NCBI GenBank assembly: GCA_020718525.1
Contig: DYRX01000075.1
Span: forward strand, 1-14,138
Source: Victivallis vadensis
GTDB lineage: Bacteria; Verrucomicrobiota; Lentisphaeria; Victivallales; GWF2-50-93
DNA: 14,138 bases
Direction of reading: 5' to 3'
Shown: piece by piece, positions 7,012 through 13,135 of the stretch
Layout of the letters: every line of letters begins with the position of its first letter
Numbering within the stretch: position 1 is the first letter of the stretch
Program-made: the position numbers and the translations under genes
Notes under the pieces: generated by a model
Told to the model about the DNA's origin: nothing
Databases searched by the model: none
Seen by the model: the letters and a program-made list of their open reading frames with translations, nothing else

Positions 7012-8504
7012 TGTCCGCCTCCAAATGTATTGACGACTTCCGCCAGGAAATTTCGGATGGGCGACGGGAGATGTATGCCGAGCAGGAAGACCGCCGATAT
7101 AAGGAGTAACGGCGCAAGTCCGAGGATTTTCCTTTCGCGCTGTGGAATGGCGGCATTGGCATCGGGATCTCCCTGCAAAATTGGGGAGAACACCCGCGCC
7201 ATTCCGATGAAGATGATGGCGATGAAGAGCAGATAGAGAGAGGCGCAGAAGTAGGACTTTGCCGAAAATGCGGCTGACAATGTCATGATTTCGCTGAAGA
7301 AATTTCCGGAAGGAGGGAAGCCTGATATTGCCATCAGACCGAGTATCCATAGAAATGCGAGGAATGGGAATCTTTTCAGAAGCCCCTTGATTTCGGAGCA
7401 GTTGAGAGTGCCCGTAAGTTCATAGCTCGTTCCAGCGCAAAGGAATAGGGCGCCTTTCACTAGTGAATGGCAGAGGGCATGAAAGATGGAGGCGAAGACA
7501 CCAAGGCCTCCGAGTCCGAAGGCAAAGGCTATTATGCCCATGTTCTCGATGCTCGAATACGCCAGGAGGCGCTTGTAGTTTTTCTGCGAGAGAATGAAAA
7601 TGGAGGCGACGGCCATTGAAAGCAGTCCAAAAAAGACAAAGAGCTTCTGTGCAAAAAGGGACTGGCCCGCCGCCGCCATGATCTGATAGACGCGCAAAAT
7701 CGCGAGAAATGCACAATTGAGGAGCGCCCCCGAAAGAAGCGCCGAAACGGGGGCGGGAGCCTCGCTGTGCGCATCAGGAAGCCAGTTGTGCATCGGAGCA
7801 AGCCCCATTTTGGCGCCATAGCCGACAAAAAGCAGTATGAAGGCGCACTTCAGCCAGGGCAGCTTCATCTGAGGAGCGATTGAAATGAGATGCTCCAGGG
7901 AAAGCGGGGATTTGGATGAGGCGGCATGGAGGCCGCCGGACGCTACTTCCAGGAAGAAGTTGCCGAGCAGTGCGAGAGATATTCCGACCGAGCATATGAG
8001 AAGATATTTCCACGTCGCCTCCAGAGAGCTGGCTTTCCCGTATCGGCAGATCATTGGAGCGCTCGCGAGGGTCGTCCCTTCGAGGGCGATCCACACAAGC
8101 CCCAAATTCCTACTGAGTGAAAGGAGGCTCATGCAGGCGAGGAAGAAAAGCATCGAGGCATAGAATATGGAGTCGGATTCGGCAAACTCCATCTCTCCGG
8201 GTTCTCTCGCGTCCGCCTCTGTGGCGGAGCCGGGATGCGCCTTTGCAAATAGATTTTGAAACGACGCGGAAAGAAAGAGGACGCTGGTGATTCCGAGAAA
8301 AAGCATGCCTGGCGCATCGAGCCCGATCCAGTCGTTCGGAGTGAAGAGATCCCGTCTGGCAAACGCGAATGCGCATGTTGCAAAATGGATGAGGGATGCC
8401 GAGAAAAGGATGGAGCTTAGAGATGCTTTGGAACGCACAAGAATTGACGCGCCCCCCGCAATGGCGGGAACTGCGAAAAACAGCAGGGATGGAGGCGCGT
8501 TCAT
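7008..8504 (-). CDS. hyfF: HyfF-like antiporter-type membrane subunit (NuoN/NuoL family)
   Basis: 498 residues, close to the usual length of hydrogenase-4 component F, with about 13-14 hydrophobic segments. Proton-channel residues of the Mrp/NuoLMN family are present: Glu142 in WIALEGTTLASA (TM5), Lys232 in GYGAKMGLAPMHNWLPDAH (TM7), and a HALCHSLVKGALF segment with His and Lys on the distal half. After PVSALLSG the TM8 position often holding Lys is Asn (ALLNC), which I believe is normal for HyfF rather than a defect. A charged loop at about 88-112 (rich in Glu and Asp) separates two early helices. The subunit should translocate H+ or Na+ when the complex turns over. ATG 8504 is one base after the hyfE stop, and its own TGA overlaps the hyfG ATG. 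Confidence 0.88.
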   Translation of the reverse strand: MNAPPSLLFFAVPAIAGGASILVRSKASLSSILFSASLIHFATCAFAFARRDLFTPNDWIGLDAPGMLFLGITSVLFLSASFQNLFAKAHPGSATEADAREPGEMEFAESDSIFYASMLFFLACMSLLSLSRNLGLVWIALEGTTLASAPMICRYGKASSLEATWKYLLICSVGISLALLGNFFLEVASGGLHAASSKSPLSLEHLISIAPQMKLPWLKCAFILLFVGYGAKMGLAPMHNWLPDAHSEAPAPVSALLSGALLNCAFLAILRVYQIMAAAGQSLFAQKLFVFFGLLSMAVASIFILSQKNYKRLLAYSSIENMGIIAFAFGLGGLGVFASIFHALCHSLVKGALFLCAGTSYELTGTLNCSEIKGLLKRFPFLAFLWILGLMAISGFPPSGNFFSEIMTLSAAFSAKSYFCASLYLLFIAIIFIGMARVFSPILQGDPDANAAIPQRERKILGLAPLLLISAVFLLGIHLPSPIRNFLAEVVNTFGGGQ

Positions 8505-8505
8505 T

Positions 8506-9144
8506 TCAGTCCCTCAATTGGCTAAGTTTCTCGGCGTCAATATGATCGAACTCACGGCTGATTCTGAAGATCATTACGCCCATGATGAAGACAGCGGCGA
8601 ATACGTCGAGGAGGACGCCAGCCTCGAGAAGGAGTGAAATTTCAGCGCCTGCGCCGGCTCCGAAGAGAAAGACGCCGTTTTCAAGTGTTATGAATCCGAG
8701 TATCTGGCTGATTGCGAGGCGTCTCGCCACTAGCATGAAGAGGCCGGAAAGTATGGATGACAAGGCGGCAGGCAGGAGAAGCTGCGAGACAATTGATGGC
8801 AGTTCCGGAAGCCTCGATGCGATCCAGAACGAGCACGCCGAAAGCACAACTCCTATCAGGAGCGACGGCAGATATCCTATGAACGGCATCATCTCCCTGC
8901 TGACCTCCGCCCGGCGCACTGCGAGGAAAAGAAGCCTCGGAAAGACAAATCCCTTCAATGCGATGATTGCTGCGCTGATCGCGAGAGTCTCCCAAATCGG
9001 AGAGGACGGATGCGCAAGCAGTGGCATCGTCCCGACCAGGATGCCCTGAAGCGCAACAACCTGAATTGCGGCGCCAAGCCTGCTTGACGCAAGTAGCCTG
9101 ATGTTCAGCAGAAGGACTACGACAAGTATGAAATCGGGAAGCAT
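8506..9144 (-). CDS. hyfE: HyfE-like membrane subunit (NuoK-related)
   Basis: 212 residues, matching hydrogenase-4 component E in size (about 216 in E. coli), with six or seven hydrophobic helices. The diagnostic part is the second half: ISQILGFITLENGVFLFG contains Glu155, equivalent to the buried Glu of NuoK, and Glu174 lies in the next helix (LLLEAGVLLDVF). It sits between the NuoH-like anchor and the antiporter-type subunits and belongs to the axis of charged residues that carries energy from the redox arm. ATG 9144 follows the hyfC stop after two bases. The short polar C-terminal tail (about 196-212) is expected in the cytoplasm. Confidence 0.85.
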   Translation of the reverse strand: MLPDFILVVVLLLNIRLLASSRLGAAIQVVALQGILVGTMPLLAHPSSPIWETLAISAAIIALKGFVFPRLLFLAVRRAEVSREMMPFIGYLPSLLIGVVLSACSFWIASRLPELPSIVSQLLLPAALSSILSGLFMLVARRLAISQILGFITLENGVFLFGAGAGAEISLLLEAGVLLDVFAAVFIMGVMIFRISREFDHIDAEKLSQLRD

Positions 9145-9146
9145 CT

Positions 9147-10055
9147 TTACGCCCTCATTGAAATTAGAAACGCTATGAACGCCAGCGCGCCAGCCCCGGC
9201 AAGCAACTGCGGAATCACTGTCATCCGGAGTCTCGCCATGAGAGATTCGACCAGGCCGATGCAGACAGACACGGCAAATATTCCCAGCATGAATATCATG
9301 AACGACGCATGCTGGCTGAAGCGGTCGAAAGGAAAAACGACATTGACTATGATCGCCGAAAATGCGAAGAGCTTGAGCGACGACGCATAGAATACCAGGC
9401 CAAGATTTGGTCCTGAATAGTCGAGAACCATCACTTCATGGACCATTGTCAGCTCAAGATGCGTGTTCGGATCGTCGAATGGAATTCTCGAATTTTCAGC
9501 AAGAGAAATTACGAAAAACGAGATCACGACGAGGCAGAGGGCGGGTGCTGAAGCCATCCATGCGTCCGCTGTGGTGCCAGTAAGGGCGCCTGCAACGGAA
9601 ATTTTTCCGGAGACAGCGGCAAGCGCGGCAAAACAGAGAAATATTGACGGCTCGGAAAGGGCGGAGATCCAGGCTTCCCTGCTTGCTCCCATTCCTTCAA
9701 AGCTCGATCCGGTGTCCATGGCGGCAAGGATCATCGAGAAACGGCCTATCGCAAGAAAAGACGCGAAAAGGATGATGTCGCCTCCGAAGGAGAAAAGAGG
9801 CGCAGAGCTTGCGACGGGGATCAGGACGATCGCAAGAGCAGAAGACATGAAATTGACTCCTGGCGCGAACTGAAAAATCCAGCTTGAGCAGTCGCTGACG
9901 ACCTCTCCCTTTCTCATAAGCTTCCAAATATCGTAGTAGGTCTGCAGGAGAGGCTGTCCCCTCCTGCCAGCGCATAGCGCCTTTGTCCTGTTGACGATTC
10001 CCGGGATGAGCGGAGCCGAAATCAGCGCGATCAGTATTGCTGGGATAAAGCTCAT
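9147..10055 (-). CDS. hyfC: HyfC/NuoH-like membrane anchor subunit
   Basis: 302 residues with about eight hydrophobic segments, slightly shorter than E. coli HyfC. It has the two family landmarks: GRRGQPLLQTYYD at 30-42, in the loop that faces the large subunit, and the acidic loop AENSRIPFDDPNTHLEL at about 186-202 followed by MVHEVMVLDYSGP. The AENSRIPFDDP form is the one found in Hyf/Hyc/Mbh-type complexes rather than in NADH dehydrogenase. This subunit docks the soluble arm (HyfG and HyfI) onto the membrane and forms the entry of the ion-coupling path. ATG 10055 is one base after the hyfB stop (TGAAATG), consistent with translational coupling. Confidence 0.9.
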   Translation of the reverse strand: MSFIPAILIALISAPLIPGIVNRTKALCAGRRGQPLLQTYYDIWKLMRKGEVVSDCSSWIFQFAPGVNFMSSALAIVLIPVASSAPLFSFGGDIILFASFLAIGRFSMILAAMDTGSSFEGMGASREAWISALSEPSIFLCFAALAAVSGKISVAGALTGTTADAWMASAPALCLVVISFFVISLAENSRIPFDDPNTHLELTMVHEVMVLDYSGPNLGLVFYASSLKLFAFSAIIVNVVFPFDRFSQHASFMIFMLGIFAVSVCIGLVESLMARLRMTVIPQLLAGAGALAFIAFLISMRA

Positions 10056-10056
10056 T

Positions 10057-12090
10057 TCAGGCGAGCCCCCATATGAGCAGAAGTATGAGCGCTACAGCGA
10101 TGTACAAAATGTAGAGCTGGACTTTCCCGTGCTGTATCCATCGGAATCGGGACATGAAGCCTGATATTCCCGTGAAAAGAGGCGCAAAGATTTTGCGTTC
10201 AAAGAAATCCTCCCTTTTGATTTCCATTTTCTGGCCAGTCTTCGGAAAAAAGCCTCTAACTGCCGGACGCTCGCCTTTCTTATCGAGGAAATTCCCAAAG
10301 AGAGATGTTATCGGCTGGGCAAAGGAGGACGAACTGTATTGCATGCGGGGGGCAGGCTTTGAAAATCCGCAGTCCCATGTGGGCGTTTTGCCCAGCTTTT
10401 TGCCCAGGAGCACCAATCCCCTGAAAATGGCGACAACAACGATCAGGAGCCCAAGAGCAAATCCTGCAAGCGATACATTGCCTAAAGTTTCGGATATTTT
10501 CTTGAAGCCGCTCACAGATCCCGGGGACAAACCAAGAATTAGCAGAGACGGGGAGAGGGACATGTCAAAAAGCTCGAATGAAAAAAGCCCGAGGATTACG
10601 CATAGGAACGCAGTGCCTGCCATCGGGGCAAGCATGAGAAAAGAAGGGTCGCGCATCTTTTCGGCGTCCACGCTCCTTGGCTGTCCAAGAAAAGTGATGC
10701 TGAAAAGTTTGAGGAAGCATGCCGCGGCAAAACCTGTCGCCAGTGCTGTTCCGACAAGAGCGATGAGCGCCGGGTACGCAAGAGGGCTTTTTGAGGCAAT
10801 CGCGCTCAAAGAAGAATACAAAATTACAAACTCTCCGATGAAGCCGTTGAATGGAGGGAGGGCGCATATGGAGAATGCCCCCGCCAAGGCGCAGGCGGCG
10901 GTAAATGGAGCGCGCTTCATAAGACCGCCAAGGCGATTCATCGAAACTGGACCGCAGAAATGAAATACCACGCCAGAGGCGAAAAAAAGAAGCCCCTTTA
11001 TGAGAGAGTGGTTGAAGGCGTGAAGCAGTGCCCCGCAAAGACAGACGGCGGCAAGCGCATCGGAACCGAACGAGCTGAAGATGAAAGCCAGTCCAATGCC
11101 GCTAAAAATTATGCCGACATTTTCCGCACTGCTGTATGCCAGGAGCCTTTTCATGTCGCTCTGCTTGATTGCGAACGCGATCCCAAGAATCGCGCCAAGC
11201 GCGCCGATTACGAGCAGGAGCCATCCGTGCCAGGCTTCAATCCGGTCAAAGAAGGAGATTGATCGCAAAAAGCCGTAGACCCCGGTTTTTATCATTATCC
11301 CTGACATGAGAACTGAAACTGGAGATTCTGCCGCAGGGTAGGCATGTGGAAGCCAGACATGGAAAGGAACGGATCCTGCCTTTGCTCCAAAACCAATCAA
11401 TGCCAGAATGAAAGCCAAACTTCCAAAGGCGGAAGACGCTGAGACTGCGGCCTTCCACATTGAAAAATCGGTGCTGGATGTCCCCGCGCATAGAATTGCG
11501 AAAAATGCAAATATGAAGAGCGCGCCAAGATGCGTCGCGGCAAGATAGACAAAGCCGGCTCGCCTCACATCCTCCCTCTCATGATTATAAACAACAAGAA
11601 AGTAGGAGGCGAGCGCCATGATTTCCCACGAAAAGAGAAAGAGGATCGCGTCTGACGAGCAAAGAACCATGATGATGGCGGTGATCATCAAATTGAAAAG
11701 AAAACTGTAGAGGGGCGCAATCTTACGGCCAAAATACCCGATGCCAAAAAGAGAGGACGCCATCGAAAGGAGCAACGTCATTATGAGAAACCAGGAGGAC
11801 AAAGGATCCACCCTCACCGAATACGCGCCGTATGGAAATGCCCCCTGAAAGGAAAAGTCCAAGGGCGGCGCTCCAAATAAAATAAAAAGCGAGAGCGGGA
11901 GCAGGATTGCCGAAGCTAAAAAAACGCCCACGCACGGGGCTGTCCTCAGAAAGATGCCTTTGAAAAGCGGAACGAAGGAGGAGACGCCGGACAGAAGCAA
12001 AATTGCAATAGAGACCTGGAAGAGCGGAATGCGGATGTCCGCAAAGCCAAATCCGGCTTCGCCGCTCAATATTTGCACCAAGAAGTTCAC
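10057..12090 (-). CDS. hyfB: HyfB-like large antiporter-type membrane subunit (NuoL family)
   Basis: 677 residues starting with GTG 12090, which is preceded by TTGGAGCTGGA (GGAG five bases upstream). About 16 hydrophobic segments. Ion-channel residues of the NuoL/Mrp family are intact: Glu156 (FLFSWEIMALASYF), Lys237 and His244 (GFGAKAGSVPFHVWLPHA), Lys268 (SGIMIKTG), His361 and Lys365 (NHSLIKGLLFF) and Glu420 (FNGFIGEFVIL). The C-terminal region has the HyfB hallmark PTWDCGFSKPAPRMQYSS followed by SFAQPI, and ends in one more membrane helix; this block distinguishes HyfB/HycC from NuoL. It would be a distal H+/Na+ pump module. It is the first gene of the operon. I see no good promoter in the 62 bases before it, so transcription may read through from the HTH-EIIA gene. 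Confidence 0.9.
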   Translation of the reverse strand: MNFLVQILSGEAGFGFADIRIPLFQVSIAILLLSGVSSFVPLFKGIFLRTAPCVGVFLASAILLPLSLFILFGAPPLDFSFQGAFPYGAYSVRVDPLSSWFLIMTLLLSMASSLFGIGYFGRKIAPLYSFLFNLMITAIIMVLCSSDAILFLFSWEIMALASYFLVVYNHEREDVRRAGFVYLAATHLGALFIFAFFAILCAGTSSTDFSMWKAAVSASSAFGSLAFILALIGFGAKAGSVPFHVWLPHAYPAAESPVSVLMSGIMIKTGVYGFLRSISFFDRIEAWHGWLLLVIGALGAILGIAFAIKQSDMKRLLAYSSAENVGIIFSGIGLAFIFSSFGSDALAAVCLCGALLHAFNHSLIKGLLFFASGVVFHFCGPVSMNRLGGLMKRAPFTAACALAGAFSICALPPFNGFIGEFVILYSSLSAIASKSPLAYPALIALVGTALATGFAAACFLKLFSITFLGQPRSVDAEKMRDPSFLMLAPMAGTAFLCVILGLFSFELFDMSLSPSLLILGLSPGSVSGFKKISETLGNVSLAGFALGLLIVVVAIFRGLVLLGKKLGKTPTWDCGFSKPAPRMQYSSSSFAQPITSLFGNFLDKKGERPAVRGFFPKTGQKMEIKREDFFERKIFAPLFTGISGFMSRFRWIQHGKVQLYILYIAVALILLLIWGLA

Positions 12091-12152
12091 TCCAGCTCCA
12101 ACATGTCAAATATATTTTCTATTTTGATCCAAATTTACAAATCATCCGCCGC

Positions 12153-12845
12153 TCAGGCTTGCCGCCCCCCCTGCCCTGCCCCACAGCTTGCAGTGGCAAA
12201 CGCTTCAAATATTTCATCTCTCCCAGACTGAGATGTCAGCAAGTCCTTGAGCCTCTGATCTCTCAATGCAAAGGACAGCCTCGACAAAAGATGCAGATGA
12301 GCGCGCACAGTCGGACTCACCATAGTGAAGAGAGTCGAAACCGGTTTACCATCAATAGCTCCAAAATCAATCGGCTCGTCGAGAAACGCCAGCGTTATAC
12401 TCGGTCTGTTGATATGTAGGACAATCGGATTCCTCACATGGGGAATAGCAATCCCGTCGCCTATTCCAGTCGAAGCAAGAGCCTCGCGGGCAAGCAGAAC
12501 CTGGAAGAGAAAGTCCCTGTCAACCTCCTCCGGCAAATTCATCGCGTCAACAACAGAACGCAGGACGGAAGATTTGTCCCGCCCTGAAATCCGGTAAACT
12601 ATGCCACCGCTCCTAAGCGCCTCCAAAAGATCCGGAACCTTGTCGGAACTCGATGAATCCTCTGAAAATATCTCCGGAGAAACCTGTATCTTCTTCGCTG
12701 TCGCCCACTCTAAAAGCTCGGCGCGGTTGAACCTGAACTGCTCATTTATCTTCTGATGCGGAATAAGAGCGCCGGCAATCCAGCGGTAAATGGTCTTCTC
12801 CGAAACATTCAGCAAATGCGAGGCATCTTTAACTGTAAGCTTCAT
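12153..12845 (-). CDS. HTH (excisionase/MerR-like) - PTS EIIA (PtsN/fructose type) fusion protein
   Basis: 230 residues from ATG 12845, preceded by TTTGGAGGAAA. The frame is open to 12929, but that part overlaps the promoter. Residues 1-52 are a winged-helix/excisionase-type DNA-binding domain (KDASHLLNVSEKTIYRWI, then a basic wing and RAELLEWA). A Ser-rich linker at about 61-68 leads to a PTS EIIA type-2 domain (about 70-215). The phosphoacceptor motif STGIGDGIAIPHVRN gives His136 as the phosphorylation site. No IIB or IIC domains and no PTS genes are nearby, so a regulatory role like that of PtsN is more likely than sugar transport. Phosphorylation would come from EI/HPr or a paralogue elsewhere. 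It lies 62 bases upstream of hyfB on the same strand and may be the first gene of that operon. The direct repeats in its own leader are possible binding sites. Confidence 0.88.
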   Translation of the reverse strand: MKLTVKDASHLLNVSEKTIYRWIAGALIPHQKINEQFRFNRAELLEWATAKKIQVSPEIFSEDSSSSDKVPDLLEALRSGGIVYRISGRDKSSVLRSVVDAMNLPEEVDRDFLFQVLLAREALASTGIGDGIAIPHVRNPIVLHINRPSITLAFLDEPIDFGAIDGKPVSTLFTMVSPTVRAHLHLLSRLSFALRDQRLKDLLTSQSGRDEIFEAFATASCGAGQGGRQA

Positions 12846-12865
12846 TTTCCTCCAAAGAAAAAAAC

Positions 12866-12883
12866 GATGACATTGATGACATT
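12866..12883. repeat. Tandem 9-bp direct repeat in the HTH-EIIA leader
   Basis: GATGACATT occurs twice without a gap (12866-12874 and 12875-12883). The repeat lies between the promoter candidate (12901-12929) and the start codon of the HTH-EIIA gene, where a bound regulator would block transcription. It is a candidate autoregulatory operator for the HTH protein; binding is inferred. Confidence 0.5.
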
Positions 12884-12900
12884 TCTTCTCATGAGCCCCC

Positions 12901-12929
12901 ACAATACAGCCAATGTCCAGGAATGTCAA
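12901..12929 (-). promoter_or_regulatory. Strong sigma70-type promoter for the HTH-EIIA gene and perhaps the Ehr operon
   Basis: On the minus strand a perfect TTGACA (12929-12924) and TATTGT (12906-12901) are exactly 17 bases apart. Transcription would start near 12894 and give a leader of about 50 bases, including the tandem repeat, before ATG 12845. It also argues against the longer reading of the gene that would begin at 12929. Confidence 0.65.
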
Positions 12930-12985
12930 TGCCGCTTTTAAAAATCATTTTTCTTATCAAAGGGCAGGAACTCGCAAGCGATCCT

Positions 12986-13013
12986 TTGACAATGGGAAAT
13001 TTGCAGATATTTT
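12986..13013 (+). promoter_or_regulatory. Sigma70-like promoter candidate for the rightward glycoside hydrolase gene
   Basis: TTGACA (12986-12991) and TATTTT (13008-13013) are 16 bases apart on the plus strand. The expected start is near 13020, leaving a leader of about 115 bases that contains the repeat/palindrome at 13041-13065. It is divergent from the 12901-12929 promoter, with their -35 boxes about 56 bases apart. Confidence 0.5.
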
Positions 13014-13040
13014 ACTTCACCGCGTAGCCATTCCATGAAT

Positions 13041-13065
13041 TCTGCGAATTTCTGCGAATTTCGCA
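13041..13065. promoter_or_regulatory. Direct repeat plus palindrome, operator candidate
   Basis: TCTGCGAATT occurs twice in tandem (13041-13050 and 13051-13060). The second copy is also the left arm of a perfect inverted repeat TGCGAA-T-TTCGCA (13053-13065). The site is just downstream of the plus-strand promoter candidate, a typical position for a repressor site. The protein that binds it is unknown. Confidence 0.45.
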
Positions 13066-13135
13066 ATCCTGGCTTAATGAGCCAGCTGCAAGGTGCTATC
13101 CGAATCTCGTAGGAGAAAAGCTGAGGAGAGGCAAA

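Noticed and set aside
7012..7350. Longer N-terminus of the large subunit, starting at 7350
   Set aside because: It would lie inside the hyfF coding region, has basic low-complexity composition and no family similarity; ATG 7011 has a strong ribosome binding site and an ATGA overlap.
10154..10963. 269-codon plus-strand reading frame opposite hyfB
   Set aside because: It is antisense to conserved hyfB residues, has basic, proline-rich composition with no domain, and is a shadow of that gene's codon pattern.
12104..12109. Minus-strand TTGACA just upstream of hyfB as a -35 box
   Set aside because: Its -10 would fall within the hyfB coding sequence, past the start codon.
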